Shown here in pieces: positions 1 through 10,654 of a stretch of DNA of 64,000 nucleotides. Origin of the DNA: Desulforamulus reducens MI-1 (lineage in GTDB: Bacteria; Bacillota; Desulfotomaculia; Desulfotomaculales; Desulfotomaculaceae); NCBI RefSeq assembly GCF_000016165.1, contig NC_009253.1:3111484-3175483 (forward strand), written 5' to 3'. A program made the translations under genes and the position numbers. Numbering within the stretch: the stretch's first letter is position 1; each line of letters opens with the position of its first letter. The notes beneath the pieces were generated by a model, which was not told the DNA's origin, made no database searches, and saw nothing but the letters and a program-made list of their open reading frames with translations.

Positions 1-800
1 ACATCCACAATGACGGAACCAGGCTTCATCTCTCTTACCATGGCCTCAGTGACCAATTTGGGTGCCTTAGCACCTGGAATTAAGACAGCCCCCACCAGTA
101 GGTCCGCTTTCCTAACAGCCTCCGCAATATTGTAGCTGTTGGACATAACTGTATGGATACGTCCACCAAATAAATCATCTAAATAACGTAACCTATCAAC
201 GTTGACATCAACAATGGTTACATTGGCGCCTAAACCCATGGCCATTTTAGCCGCGTTGGTGCCCACAATTCCACCACCCACAACAACAACCTCAGCTGCT
301 GGAACCCCTGGTACGCCACCTAACAGAACGCCTGCACCACCGTAGTTCTTCTCTAAATATCTTGCACCAATTTGGATAGACATGCGGCCTGCCACCTCAG
401 ACATGGGTGTCAACAGGGGCAAAGCACCGTTATCTAATTGAATGGTTTCATAGGCTATACCTACAACTTTTTTGTTAAGAAGGGCTGCTGTCAGTTCCGG
501 TTCAGGGGCAAGATGAAGATAGGTAAAGAGCAATTGTCCTTCCTTAAATAAATCATATTCTGCAGGTAAGGGCTCTTTAACTTTGATAATCATATCTGAT
601 TTGTCAAAAACCTCTTTGGCAGTATCCAAAATCTGAGCCCCTGCCTTAATATATGCCTCATCAGCAATTCCACTGCCCACACCAGCGTTATGCTCAATAA
701 AAACCCGATGTCCGTTATTGACCATGGCCTGCACTCCTGCTGGGGTCATGGCTACACGGTTCTCGTTATTCTTTATCTCCTTGGGAACTCCTATTAGCAT
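1..800 (-). CDS. ald: Alanine dehydrogenase, partial (C-terminus beyond window)
   Basis: Catalyses NAD-dependent interconversion of L-alanine and pyruvate plus ammonia in the cytoplasm. The reading frame starts at the ATG at 798-800 ([20 protein letters not shown]), preceded by a good AAGGAGG site, and runs off the left edge after about 266 codons. The family is usually about 370 residues, so roughly the last 100 are missing. Visible family features are the N-terminal [14 protein letters not shown] block, the [10 protein letters not shown] segment, and a Rossmann nucleotide-binding motif ([16 protein letters not shown]) near residue 170. It is transcribed away from nnr with a 392-bp spacer, so it probably has its own promoter. 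Identification is by family motifs I recognise; no frameshift is seen in the visible part. Confidence 0.93.
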   Translation of the reverse strand, partial: MLIGVPKEIKNNENRVAMTPAGVQAMVNNGHRVFIEHNAGVGSGIADEAYIKAGAQILDTAKEVFDKSDMIIKVKEPLPAEYDLFKEGQLLFTYLHLAPEPELTAALLNKKVVGIAYETIQLDNGALPLLTPMSEVAGRMSIQIGARYLEKNYGGAGVLLGGVPGVPAAEVVVVGGGIVGTNAAKMAMGLGANVTIVDVNVDRLRYLDDLFGGRIHTVMSNSYNIAEAVRKADLLVGAVLIPGAKAPKLVTEAMVREMKPGSVIVD

Positions 801-1119
801 AGTAAAGTCGCCTCCTTATTGGTTTATTATCAATTATACTTAGCAAAATTTATGCCACATCATCAGTCAAATACTATCAATGGATTATTTCCAGTTCCGG
901 CCATCTCGGAAAGTATTATTTCCACTTTTTGTGTTAATATCAGAAAAATGGAATCTTTTCTTTACACTTTTGGACTAAATAGTTTCCATTTTGTCATCTA
1001 CCAAGTTTAATATAAATTTTACTTTTTACTTCTATAAAATTAATAATATTGGCATATAATACAACTGGTTTTTCCGGCCAAGCTAAAAACTTCATATTCT
1101 CTTTCATGTTTTAACTTTC

Positions 1120-1149
1120 CCTGCCACCGACCGGGCAGGCTATTTTTTT
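1120..1149 (+). terminator. Orphan rho-independent terminator-like hairpin
   Basis: CCTGCC (1120-1125) pairs with GGCAGG (1134-1139) around an 8-nt loop, followed by CTATTTTTTT. The U-run lies on the plus strand, yet no plus-strand gene ends here. It may close a short untranslated transcript or be a relic. Confidence 0.4.
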
Positions 1150-1151
1150 GT

Positions 1152-1180
1152 TAGAAAAACCTGTGGCAAAACCACAGGTT
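1152..1180 (-). terminator. Terminator of acpS-nnr operon
   Basis: AACCTGTGG (1158-1166) and CCACAGGTT (1172-1180) form a perfect 9-bp stem with a 5-nt loop. Read on the minus strand the stem is followed by TTTTCTAAC, just downstream of the nnr stop codon. Confidence 0.7.
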
Positions 1181-1192
1181 AGGAAGTTAATA

Positions 1193-2746
1193 TTATTTAG
1201 TCAACACTGCTTTCATGGTAGCGGGTAAAAATCGCACAAGATCGCTGGCCAGTGTGCTGACCTCACTTAATTCCTGAGCCGCCAAGTCCCCTGCATAGCC
1301 ATGAAGATATGCTCCTGCCGCCGCTGCCTGGGTCGGGCTAAATCCCTGGGCCACCAGACTGGCAATTATGCCCGTCAGTGCATCACCGCTGCCACCGGTG
1401 GCCATGCCAGGGTTACCGGTGGGGTTGATGTAAATCTCACCCTCAGGGGTCCCAATGATGGTCTTAGCGCCCTTTAATAATACAACTAAGTTCCAGTCCT
1501 TTGCAGAAGTACCGGTTAGGTAAAGACGTTCTTCTTGTACCTCGTCAATTGTTAACCCTAGCAACCGGCTCATTTCCCCAGGGTGAGGTGTAATAATAGC
1601 AGGTGTTTGTAATTGCTCCAGTAAATGGCTGGCTCCGGCTAAGGCATTTAAGGCGTCTGCATCCAACACAACTGGGATTGTTAATTTTGGCAGTAAATTA
1701 CGAACCAAATCAATGGTCTCTGGATGTGTCGTAATGCCTGGCCCTAGGGCCAACACATCCGCAGACTGACACGCTTCTAAAATCTGTTCCAAAGCCTCTG
1801 TTGACAGGGTCCCCTCTTCGGTTTCCGCTAAACCCTTCGTCATGGCTTCCTCCAGCCCTGCAGCTACCAGCGGTTGAATACTTTGGGGAACCGCCAGGGT
1901 TACTAATCCAGCCCCGGCCCTTAAAGCCCCCCGGGCTGCCATACGTGCTGCGCCACTCATATCTCTGGAACCAGCCACCAACAAAACATGGCCATAGATT
2001 CCCTTATGGCTTACGGACCTCCTTGGCTTAAACCAGGAGGCTATCAACTGCTTGGTTAGCAACTGTCTTGGGATAGCCTTGCTTTCAGTGAGATACTTGG
2101 GTAATGAAATATCCACTACATGCAATTCGCCAGCAATGGAAGCGCCGGGCTCCACCACCAAACCCAATTTTGGCAAGCCAAAGGTTACCGTATGGTTGGC
2201 CTTTATGCTCGGTCCTGGGGCCCGTCCAGTGTCGGCCTCTAGCCCGGAGGGAATATCCACCGCAATAACGGTTACAGAACTGGCATTGATTAATTCGATA
2301 ATCCTGGCTACCTTTTCATTAACCATTCCATGAAAACCAGTTCCAAAAAGGGCATCAATAAAAATGTCGGTATTCAACAGGGCAACTTTTACAAGGTTTA
2401 TACCATTTTCCTTGTTTACTTGATAAACAGGTTGCCCCATTTTTTTCCATATTGTAAGGTTTACTCCGGCGTCATTCATAAATTCCTCGGGTTCAGCCAT
2501 AAGCAATACTTTCACCAATGCACCTCGGTTAAATAAATGCCTGGCAATAACAAGTCCGTCGCCTCCGTTGTTCCCTTTGCCCACAAGAATAGTAAACACT
2601 TTTCCCTTAACTTCCGATAGGATATTCTGAATAACCTCAATCACACGTAATCCCGCATTTTCCATCAGAACTACACCAGGGATACCATAATCCTCTATGG
2701 CCTGTCGATCAATATCTCTCATCTCTGCTGCTGTCACAATACGCAC
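1193..2746 (-). CDS. nnr: Bifunctional NAD(P)HX repair enzyme (epimerase and ADP-dependent dehydratase)
   Basis: A 517-residue cytoplasmic protein that repairs damaged NADH/NADPH hydrates. The N-terminal YjeF_N domain (about residues 1-215) epimerises R- and S-NAD(P)HX and carries the GNNGGDGLVIARHL motif. The C-terminal ribokinase-like domain (about 225-510) dehydrates S-NAD(P)HX and carries LALGPGITT, ITPHPGEMSRLLG and GGSGDALTGIIAS. Its length matches the usual fused bacterial form. It follows acpS by 5 bp on the same strand, a common Firmicute pairing, so the two are almost certainly cotranscribed. No defects are visible. Confidence 0.95.
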   Translation of the reverse strand: MRIVTAAEMRDIDRQAIEDYGIPGVVLMENAGLRVIEVIQNILSEVKGKVFTILVGKGNNGGDGLVIARHLFNRGALVKVLLMAEPEEFMNDAGVNLTIWKKMGQPVYQVNKENGINLVKVALLNTDIFIDALFGTGFHGMVNEKVARIIELINASSVTVIAVDIPSGLEADTGRAPGPSIKANHTVTFGLPKLGLVVEPGASIAGELHVVDISLPKYLTESKAIPRQLLTKQLIASWFKPRRSVSHKGIYGHVLLVAGSRDMSGAARMAARGALRAGAGLVTLAVPQSIQPLVAAGLEEAMTKGLAETEEGTLSTEALEQILEACQSADVLALGPGITTHPETIDLVRNLLPKLTIPVVLDADALNALAGASHLLEQLQTPAIITPHPGEMSRLLGLTIDEVQEERLYLTGTSAKDWNLVVLLKGAKTIIGTPEGEIYINPTGNPGMATGGSGDALTGIIASLVAQGFSPTQAAAAGAYLHGYAGDLAAQELSEVSTLASDLVRFLPATMKAVLTK

Positions 2747-2751
2747 AATAT

Positions 2752-3129
2752 CTATCCTTCCTTTTCCTTACCAACTGCCACTGCAAAGGCCACCGCTCGG
2801 CCCCGGTCATGGGCAATGCTCACCAATATCCGGTGTATGCCCTCCTTTTCTGCCCGTTCCAGGGCGGGTCCCGACAAGGTCACCTCGGGCTTTCCCAGAT
2901 GGTTTGGCAAGATTTCAATGTTTGTCCATCGCATTTCCCTGAGGCCTGTCCCCAGAGCCTTTAACACGGCTTCCTTTGCCGCAAAACGCCCAGCCAAAGA
3001 GTGCACTTTACCCTGGCAGTGTTCTTGTTCTGCCGCAGTAAAAACACGGTCTAAGAACTGCTGGCCAGAACGACTGACGGCCAGTTCAATCCTTTCAATT
3101 TCGATAATATCTGTACCGATCCCCTTCAT
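2752..3129 (-). CDS. acpS: Holo-[acyl-carrier-protein] synthase
   Basis: Transfers 4'-phosphopantetheine from CoA to the serine of apo-ACP, activating it for fatty-acid synthesis. About 125 residues, the normal size. The two family signatures are present: [12 protein letters not shown] at the N-terminus, with the Mg-binding Asp, and [14 protein letters not shown] near residue 55, with the second metal ligand Glu. Two adjacent ATG codons exist (3130-3132 and 3127-3129). The GGAGG site lies 4 nt from the first and 7 nt from the second, so I prefer the second. It is the first gene of a two-gene unit with nnr. Confidence 0.95.
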
Positions 3130-3409
3130 CATTCCACCTCCGGGGAAAAATTTAAATGGTACTATAATGGTTCCTTCTGATATAAGGTTGTTAGCTTTAT
3201 TACCAGTATATTAGAAAAGTCCACCAAGGACTAGGCAGACTTTCATGTTATTTGAAATTCTAAAATCATAAAGAAGAAACCATAGGTGACTTTTTGTCGA
3301 ATAATGTAATTGCATTGACAAAAAAATGTTTTCCACCACACAAAATTCTTGTCTTATATTTGATATTATATAGATTAATAAGACTTCTACATATGAAGGA
3401 GGAATATAG

Positions 3410-4222
3410 ATGTTGCTGTTAAATATAGAAAAGCTATTTCTTAAAGAGCAACTAACTTACGAAGAAATACACAAGGTCTTTGCTGCACTTTATAAATTGG
3501 AGTATAATCCAGTTGCTATTAAATATTTCTTTGATCAAATGGAGTTAGAAACCTTTCCGGTTGAAAAGGTTCCCGGTCCCAAAATGACTTTCTGCCAAGC
3601 AGCTTTGGCATCTCGTCTGGATGAATACATTGTAAAATTCACTGAAGAAAAACTTCTCTGTGATAATGCCCGTACAGTCTTTGGCTACCGCGAATCCTCT
3701 GAGGATGAAATCCAGGATCATGTAAAATATACCAATGATTGGGATATGGCTAAGAAGGTCCTAGACGCTAAGACTAAACTGCCTGTGGGCAAACTAAAGG
3801 GAATTGTAACTGCACCTCTCTATAAAGCTACTTTTAAGCCTGACGTTATTTTCTTCATTGTCAATGTTTTTCAAGCTTATCATATTCTAAATGATTACAT
3901 TGGAGGCACTAAGACAACCACTGTAAACTCTACCCATACTGTGAATTCCGCCGTTTGTAGTGGTTCCGTGGATTGCTATCTTAACCATACTGCCAGCATG
4001 AAAACCATGTGCGCTGGCAGCTTTACCTCTGGTAAAACAGAAAAAGGTGAAGTTAACGTCTTTATCCCCGGTGATCAAATTGAAGCAGTGGCTAAACAAT
4101 TATTGACCAGAAGTCACCAAAACAAAGGTGGTGCTTCCTTTGTTGGGGTAGGCGGGCAGGAATATCCCGGTATGGATGTCTGTAAGAAATGTCCAATGAT
4201 TCGTTTTAAGGAAGTAGAATAA
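3410..4222 (+). CDS. DUF169 family protein
   Basis: A 270-residue cytoplasmic protein that resembles the DUF169 (COG2043) family, whose biochemical role is not established. Visible features are an N-terminal helical region, two Cys-containing stretches in the middle (TVNSAVCSGSVDCYLNH and MKTMCAGSFTSG), a VFIPGDQIEAVAKQL segment and a C-terminal CKKCPMIRF, which gives a CxxC pair near the end. The cysteines could bind a metal or cofactor; that is inference. The ATG at 3410 follows a strong AAGGAGG. It is a single-gene unit, divergent from acpS, and the 280-bp spacer shows no clear promoter. Confidence 0.8.
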   Translation: MLLLNIEKLFLKEQLTYEEIHKVFAALYKLEYNPVAIKYFFDQMELETFPVEKVPGPKMTFCQAALASRLDEYIVKFTEEKLLCDNARTVFGYRESSEDEIQDHVKYTNDWDMAKKVLDAKTKLPVGKLKGIVTAPLYKATFKPDVIFFIVNVFQAYHILNDYIGGTKTTTVNSTHTVNSAVCSGSVDCYLNHTASMKTMCAGSFTSGKTEKGEVNVFIPGDQIEAVAKQLLTRSHQNKGGASFVGVGGQEYPGMDVCKKCPMIRFKEVE

Positions 4223-4308
4223 AATTAATCTCTAGTTATACTACTACAAGTTGGTACTTGTTTGAAAATTTTTTTGAAAAATGTTGCAATATGCTAAAAA
4301 ATCATATA

Positions 4309-4361
4309 TTCTTAAACAAGTGTTAACATTATATTAATATATGTTAACACTTGTTTAAGAA
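4309..4361. promoter_or_regulatory. Perfect 21-bp inverted repeat, probable operator
   Basis: Bases 4309-4329 are the exact reverse complement of 4341-4361, separated by an 11-nt AT-only spacer. Each arm contains the smaller palindrome TGTTAACA (4321-4328 and 4342-4349), whose centres are 21 bp apart, two helical turns. This is the geometry expected of two regulator dimers on one DNA face. No U-run follows, so it is not a normal terminator. It lies 87 bp after the DUF169 stop codon and 280 bp ahead of glpT. Confidence 0.6.
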
Positions 4362-4388
4362 TTTGATAGTGCAGGAGAAAAGGAGATT

Positions 4389-4432
4389 CCCTGAATTCAG
4401 CAGAAACTTTTTATCAATTAGGGTTTTTTTTT
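4389..4432 (+). terminator. First terminator-like hairpin in glpT leader
   Basis: CCCTGAATT (4389-4397) pairs, with one bulged G, with AATTAGGG (4416-4423), followed directly by nine T residues (4424-4432). It could terminate the DUF169 transcript or act as an attenuator in the glpT leader. Confidence 0.5.
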
Positions 4433-4452
4433 CTGCCTGGCCAGGAGCATGG

Positions 4453-4507
4453 AGACGGCCTAAAATACCATTCCTTTTGAGAATGTATTTTAGGTCGTCT
4501 TTTTTTG
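4453..4507 (+). terminator. Second, strong terminator in glpT leader
   Basis: A long stem formed by 4453-4473 and 4481-4500 (AGACGGCCTAAAATAC against GTATTTTAGGTCGTCT, with one G-U pair and one bulge) is followed by seven T residues. It sits 135 bp before the glpT start. Two terminators in a row with no gene between suggest transcription attenuation or a hidden short transcript. Confidence 0.75.
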
Positions 4508-4641
4508 TCAGGGGGGTGAAACGAACACAGCATAACGTTTCGGAAAGTAAAAATAGTTTGTTTATAGTCCTTTTTTTATTTTATTTAAAATTGCTCATGC
4601 AACCACATTATTTACATAGTGTAAAGACAGGAGGAAGAACC

Positions 4642-5979
4642 TTGAGCTTACTAGGTATTTTTAAACCAGCACCTCATATTGATCGACTACCTAATGAGAA
4701 GATTGACAATGAATATAAAAGACTGCGTATGCAGGTGTTCATTAGCATTTTTATTGGTTACGCAGGCTATTATTTAGTTAGAAAGAACTTTTCTCTAGCC
4801 ATACCCCATATGATACAGGAAGGTTTTACAAAAAGTGAACTGGGCTGGGTTATGTCAGCCCTTGCACTGGCTTACGGTATCAGTAAATTTGTGATGGGGG
4901 CTTTTTCCGATCGCAGTAACCCAAGATTCTTTTTGGCTGCGGGACTAATGTTATCCTCCATTATTATGTCCTTGTACGCATTGCCAGCTGTTACCTCCAG
5001 CCTTACTTTAATGTATGTGCTGATGTTTATCAATGGTTGGGTACAGGGGATGGGCTGGCCCCCTTGCGGTCGTACTATGACTCACTGGTATTCTATTGGG
5101 GAACGTGGTACCAGAGTCGCCATCTGGAATACCGCACATAATGTGGGTGGCGGCCTGATTGGTCCTCTGGCAACCCTTGGTTTAGTGCTTTTTGGTACCT
5201 ACAAGAGTATTTTCTTTTTCCCTGCTATGATTGCCTTTGTAGTTGCTATTTTTGTTCTTTTTACCCTAAAAGACACTCCCCAATCCTGTGGTTTACCACC
5301 CATCGAAGAGTATAAAAATGATTATCCCGACGACAAGGTGGAAGATAGAGAAAAGGAGCTTTCTGTTAAGGAAATTCTCTTTAAATATGTGTTAAATAAT
5401 AAATACCTTTGGTATATTGCCATTGCGAACTTGTTTGTTTACTTCGTACGTTACGGTGTAGTTGACTGGGCACCCACCTATCTAACTGAAGTCAAAGGCT
5501 TCAGTACCAAAGGATCTCACTGGTCTTATTTCCTGTATGAATATGCAGGTATCCCTGGTACAATCCTTTGTGGTTGGATCAGTGACAAGGTATTTAAAGG
5601 TCGTCGGGCACCGGCTGGGGTCATCTTTATGGCTGGTGTGGCTGTGGCGGTACTGGTTTACTGGTTTAACCCAGTGGGTAACCCCATGATTGATAACTTA
5701 GCTCTGATTGCCATCGGTTTCCTGATCTATGGTCCTGTTATGCTCATTGGTTTACATGCCCTGGATTTAGCACCTAAGAAAGCTGCTGGTACCGCAGCAG
5801 GTTTCACTGGTTTGTTTGGTTATGTAGGTGGAGCTACGCTGGCCAATGCCGCCATGGGTATGGTTGTTGACTCCTTTGGTTGGAACGGTGGCTTTATGAT
5901 GTTGGTTGGTTCTTGTTTCTTAGCCATCTTCTTCATGGCACTTACCTGGAATCATGGCCTTAAATCAAAATCTGCCTAA
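4642..5979 (+). CDS. glpT: Glycerol-3-phosphate/phosphate antiporter-like MFS transporter
   Basis: An inner-membrane transporter of the organophosphate:phosphate antiporter family, expected to import glycerol-3-phosphate in exchange for inorganic phosphate. I place the start at TTG 4642, 7 nt after AGGAGG (4629-4634), giving 445 residues. Upstream in-frame codons run through the terminator hairpins and are not coding. The N-terminus [13 protein letters not shown] and [14 protein letters not shown] closely follow the GlpT signature, and about 12 hydrophobic segments are visible. The leader carries a large palindrome and two terminators, implying regulated expression. No glycerol-catabolic genes are adjacent. 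Hexose-phosphate or another sugar-phosphate substrate cannot be excluded. Confidence 0.88.
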   Translation: MSLLGIFKPAPHIDRLPNEKIDNEYKRLRMQVFISIFIGYAGYYLVRKNFSLAIPHMIQEGFTKSELGWVMSALALAYGISKFVMGAFSDRSNPRFFLAAGLMLSSIIMSLYALPAVTSSLTLMYVLMFINGWVQGMGWPPCGRTMTHWYSIGERGTRVAIWNTAHNVGGGLIGPLATLGLVLFGTYKSIFFFPAMIAFVVAIFVLFTLKDTPQSCGLPPIEEYKNDYPDDKVEDREKELSVKEILFKYVLNNKYLWYIAIANLFVYFVRYGVVDWAPTYLTEVKGFSTKGSHWSYFLYEYAGIPGTILCGWISDKVFKGRRAPAGVIFMAGVAVAVLVYWFNPVGNPMIDNLALIAIGFLIYGPVMLIGLHALDLAPKKAAGTAAGFTGLFGYVGGATLANAAMGMVVDSFGWNGGFMMLVGSCFLAIFFMALTWNHGLKSKSA

Positions 5980-6001
5980 AAACTTTTTAAAGAAAACTTG
6001 G

Positions 6002-6050
6002 CTTACGCCATACCCTATAGGGTACGAGAGCCTTTAGGCGATGGCGTAAG
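6002..6050. other. Predicted three-way-junction element
   Basis: CTTACGCCAT (6002-6011) pairs perfectly with ATGGCGTAAG (6041-6050). Inside lie two small hairpins, the self-complementary ACCCTATAGGGT (6012-6023) and GCCTTTAGGC (6030-6039). The result is a compact junction in the 3' untranslated region of glpT. No U-run follows. It could be a structured RNA end or a repeat element. Confidence 0.45.
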
Positions 6051-6066
6051 ACTTAGTTGCCCTTAT

Positions 6067-6149
6067 GCAAGTCGGAAAGTTTTATACTTCTGCCCTAAAA
6101 TAACATTTATCAGTGGCGCCACAAGGCGCATGTGAGTCTGATATGCTAA
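6067..6149 (+). repeat. Diverged repeat, copy A
   Basis: This segment aligns with 7257-7348 in the same orientation. Shared blocks include TTCTG-CC, AAATAA, CATTTATC-GT and CATGT-AGTC-GATATGC-AA. The two copies flank cysK. The function is unknown. Confidence 0.45.
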
Positions 6150-6154
6150 TAAAG

Positions 6155-6190
6155 AAGCCACATCGCTTTGATAGCAATGTGGCTTTTTAT
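6155..6190. terminator. Bidirectional terminator between glpT and cysK
   Basis: AAGCCACAT (6155-6163) pairs with ATGTGGCTT (6177-6185). T-runs lie on both outer sides, so it serves convergent glpT (plus) and cysK (minus). Confidence 0.8.
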
Positions 6191-6198
6191 TAGCATTT

Positions 6199-7155
6199 TT
6201 ACTGATTTGCCTGGAAACTTTCCTTCGATAATTCTTCCTTAAACAATTCCGTGGACAAATAACGTTCCCCGGTGTCAGGCAGTAAAACCACCACTAACTT
6301 ATCATTATTCTCTGGCCGACGCGCCACTTCCAAGGCTGCATACATGGCAGCACCAGAGGATATGCCCACTAAAATCCCTTCTTCTCGGGCCAGTCTGCGA
6401 GCAGTTTCTAGGGCTTTGTCCCCGGGTACCTGAAAGACTTCATCGACCACTTTTAGGTTTAGCACCTCCGGTATAAACCCTGCGCCAATTCCTTGAATGG
6501 GATGGGGTCCCGGCTTGCCACCGGATAGTACCGGTGAAGCCGCTGGCTCTACGGCTACGGCCTGGAGTGATGCATTTTTAGCTTTAAGGAACTTAGTAAT
6601 CCCTGTAATGGTACCTCCTGTACCAACACCGGCAACAAAAATATCCACCTTGCCGCCGGTGTCTTCCCAAATTTCAACTCCTGTACTTTCTTCATGGGCC
6701 CTTGGGTTTGCTGGGTTACGAAACTGCTGAGGTATAAAAGAATTTTCTGTTGTTGCCGCTAATTCTTCGGCCTTAGCGATTGCTCCTCTCATCCCATCTG
6801 CACCCGGAGTTAATACGATCTCTGCCCCATAGGCCTTCAGTAGACTACGTCTTTCCTGGCTCATGGTTTCGGGCATTGTGAGAATTAACTTGATGCCCAT
6901 GGAGGCACAGGTTAGCGCCAAACCTACTCCGGTATTGCCACTGGTTGGTTCAATCAAAACACTGTCTTTGTTGATAAACCCATGTTGTAAAGCATCTGAT
7001 ATCATGGCATAAGCAATTCTATCCTTCGCACTGCCACCAGGGTTAAAAAACTCCACCTTGGCAACCACTTCAGCCGCCAGACCTTTGGTTATATTATTTA
7101 ACCTTACCAGGGGGGTATGACCAATGGTTTCTAAAATACTGTTATAAACAGGCAT
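6199..7155 (-). CDS. cysK: Cysteine synthase A (O-acetylserine sulfhydrylase)
   Basis: PLP enzyme that makes L-cysteine from O-acetylserine and sulfide in the cytoplasm. Using the ATG at 7153-7155 ([20 protein letters not shown]), which follows GGAGG by 7 nt, the protein has 318 residues, the usual size. The PLP lysine lies in [16 protein letters not shown] near residue 42. The substrate loop [11 protein letters not shown] and the phosphate-binding [10 protein letters not shown] are also present. It is monocistronic, with terminators on the 3' side and a broken chemoreceptor gene upstream. CysK and the pyridoxal-dependent CysM are similar; the sequence fits CysK best. Confidence 0.95.
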   Translation of the reverse strand: MPVYNSILETIGHTPLVRLNNITKGLAAEVVAKVEFFNPGGSAKDRIAYAMISDALQHGFINKDSVLIEPTSGNTGVGLALTCASMGIKLILTMPETMSQERRSLLKAYGAEIVLTPGADGMRGAIAKAEELAATTENSFIPQQFRNPANPRAHEESTGVEIWEDTGGKVDIFVAGVGTGGTITGITKFLKAKNASLQAVAVEPAASPVLSGGKPGPHPIQGIGAGFIPEVLNLKVVDEVFQVPGDKALETARRLAREEGILVGISSGAAMYAALEVARRPENNDKLVVVLLPDTGERYLSTELFKEELSKESFQANQ

Positions 7156-7256
7156 CTCGGATCCTCCATTTTTTTGGAATCTATGCATTCAAGTTATTTT
7201 TACATATTTTATCACGTTTAGTATTGCCTATAACATAATTATTATAAAAATGTTCT

Positions 7257-7348
7257 GCACATTAGAATTTTAATACTTTCTGTCCAGAAATAAGCAAAAT
7301 TTCATTTATCTGTTGGCCTAAAGCGTTCATGTTAGTCCGATATGCCAA
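7257..7348 (+). repeat. Diverged repeat, copy B
   Basis: Second copy of the element at 6067-6149, lying between the decayed chemoreceptor and cysK. Read on the minus strand it contains an in-frame stretch (AYRTNMNALGQQINEILL) that resembles a coding remnant, but no start or ribosome site accompanies it. Confidence 0.4.
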
Positions 7349-7357
7349 AGAAAATAC

Positions 7358-8105
7358 TTATAGCTTAAATTGTCCAACCATCTCTTGGAACTCTTCCGCC
7401 ATTTTGGCTAATTCTTGAGACGTACCAGTTTGCTGTTGAACAGTGGATGTCACCTGTTGAGTTGCAGCTGCCAGTTGTTGTGTGCCTTCGCTGGTTTGCT
7501 TTACACCCTCGGCAATCTGTTTTATTGATTCTACACTCTCATCAATTTGTTCAATAATCTTATTTAATGCTGTACCAGATTGATTGGTGATCCTAACTCC
7601 CTCTTCAACTTCCAAGGCGGCCTCGTCCATCTTTTGATTTGCTTTTTGCATTTCGCTATGAACTTCTCCAATAATATTGGCAATTTCTTTAGTGGAATTA
7701 GCGGATTGCTCCGCCAGTTTACGAACTTCTTCAGCCACAACAGCAAAGCCCCTACCCTGCTCACCAGCTCGGGCAGCCTCTATGGCAACATTATGTATAT
7801 CTTTTTTCTACTATCACTATATTCAACAACTTCCTTGGTCAATTGTTTTGCTATGGGCACACCCTGGTTTACAGCTAAAGTAGTACCTTCTTCAAGTTTT
7901 CCTGATTAAACAAATCTGAGGTTCTTTTAATGATATCATTGTAATCAGTGCTTAATTTTTTCATTTCTTCCCCAGCCTGGCGATTCACATTATTTCGTGC
8001 ATTATTTATTAGGTTCTGTTCGATTTTTATATTAGTATCACCATATTGCTTACAATCCTCAAGATACTTTATATCCTGGTAGGCAAAATAACCCCTGATG
8101 GATGC
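7358..8105 (-). pseudogene. Decayed methyl-accepting chemotaxis protein
   Basis: Remnant of a transmembrane chemoreceptor. The 3' part (7358 to about 7800) encodes the C-terminal signalling domain, with the conserved hairpin tip [20 protein letters not shown] at its start. Upstream, a four-helix-bundle sensor fragment is readable (SIRGYFAYQDIKYLEDCK, then KLSTDYNDIIKRTSDLF), interrupted by a frameshift near 7900 and continued by LAVNQGVPIAKQLTKEVVEY. The second membrane helix, the HAMP domain and half of the signalling domain are missing, so a large internal deletion joined sensor to signalling tip near 7800. The N-terminal membrane segment is also absent. Not functional. Confidence 0.85.
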
Positions 8106-8235
8106 TGTTCAAAAAGCCCTTAGTTTTTTAAAAAAATAAAAATACACCTACCCGGAAAATTGGTAAATGGCTCGTGGCTGCGTGTTCACCCCCGGGGGAC
8201 AGGAAAGATTTTGATTGGGAATAGGGAAAAAGAAA
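8106..8235. other. Intergenic relic sequence beside the decayed chemoreceptor
   Basis: Starts with TGTTCAAAAAGCCC, a motif resembling insertion-sequence ends, immediately where chemoreceptor homology stops, and contains the palindrome CCCCCGGGGG near 8200. No reading frame is recognisable. Confidence 0.3.
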
Positions 8236-8276
8236 AGAGGCTCCTCAAAAATTCATTGAACTAATGAGAAACCTCT
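8230..8276 (-). terminator. groEL terminator
   Basis: On the minus strand AGAGG...CTCA pairs with TGAG...CCTCT (8236-8276), followed by TTTTCTTTTT. A second inverted repeat, GCCTGCG/CGCAGGC (8298-8329), lies closer to groEL but has no U-run in the minus direction. Confidence 0.65.
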
Positions 8277-8376
8277 AATCTGTAACATATTTTATTTGCC
8301 TGCGTGAGCATTTTGTGAGCATCGCAGGCTCTTTACTTTATTGACACCAGTAATTACAAGGCTTTCGGGGGCCGTC

Positions 8377-10008
<1,632 letters not shown>

Positions 10009-10062
10009 TCATGACCTCCTTAGATTCTAAAAATTACAGATTAAGTACAAAGGTGCACTTGT

Positions 10063-10347
10063 TTACTCGATAACAGCAAGAATATCCATTTCACGTAGAA
10101 TTAAATATTCTTCTTCGTCTAGCTTGACTTCATTGCCAGCGTACTTGGAGAAAAATACTTTATCTCCAGCTTTTAAGTCAAGGGCAGCACGTTGTCCATT
10201 CTCCAGTAGACGGCCAGGACCCACAGCCACAACTTCACCTTGTTGGGGCTTCTCCTTTGCAGTATCAGGCAGTACAATGCCACTCTTGGTTTTTTCTTCC
10301 TGGGGCAGTGCCTTAACAACTACCCTGTCACCTAATGGTTTAATCAC
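10063..10347 (-). CDS. groES: Co-chaperonin GroES (10 kDa, Hsp10)
   Basis: Heptameric lid of the GroEL chamber. The protein has 94 residues, the standard size. It contains the [21 protein letters not shown]-terminus, the mobile loop around [13 protein letters not shown], and [11 protein letters not shown]. The start is GTG at 10345-10347, 5 nt after AAAGGAGGGG. It is the first gene of the heat-shock operon with groEL. A perfect CIRCE lies 53 bp upstream of the start. Confidence 0.98.
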   Translation of the reverse strand: MIKPLGDRVVVKALPQEEKTKSGIVLPDTAKEKPQQGEVVAVGPGRLLENGQRAALDLKAGDKVFFSKYAGNEVKLDEEEYLILREMDILAVIE

Positions 10348-10400
10348 AAAAACCCCTCCTTTAAAATATTAAGGTTTTTTAATTTACGGGTTTCGGTTTG

Positions 10401-10468
10401 TTAGCACTCATCCTCATCGAGTGCTAACACCCAATAAATATAATATAGAACAAGAAATTTAAAAGCAA
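10401..10468 (-). promoter_or_regulatory. CIRCE operator and SigA-type promoter of groES-groEL
   Basis: TTAGCACTC (10401-10409), a 9-nt spacer and GAGTGCTAA (10419-10427) form a perfect CIRCE, the HrcA repressor site. Just upstream on the minus strand are TTGCTT (10463-10468) and TATTAT (10440-10445), separated by 17 bp. Repression by HrcA is known for this operator class. The remaining spacer to 10654 shows nothing else. Confidence 0.93.
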
Positions 10469-10654
10469 ATTCTCCGTAAAACCGATTAACCCAATTATAA
10501 TCTTATAGACCAGAATACGGATATTTATCTTTTAATTTCTCCTTCTACATTACATTTACATGGGTTCTTGTTTTTTACATCTCCCACAAGGTATTCTTGC
10601 CATATACTTGGTTATTTTATGCAATATTTTTTACATATTTTAGATTTTTTTATC

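Larger units (their letters stand above)
801..1192. other. Intergenic region between ald and nnr
   Basis: This 392-bp AT-rich stretch holds the ald upstream region on its left, a plus-strand terminator-like hairpin near 1120-1148 and the nnr terminator near 1152-1180. A short plus-strand open frame at 819-1010 lacks a ribosome site and any recognisable motif. I see no convincing gene. Confidence 0.5.

Noticed and set aside
4510-4641. Known riboswitch in the glpT leader
   Set aside because: I compared it mentally with TPP, T-box, SAM, cobalamin, glycine, c-di-GMP and c-di-AMP cores and saw no match. A covariance search could still find one.
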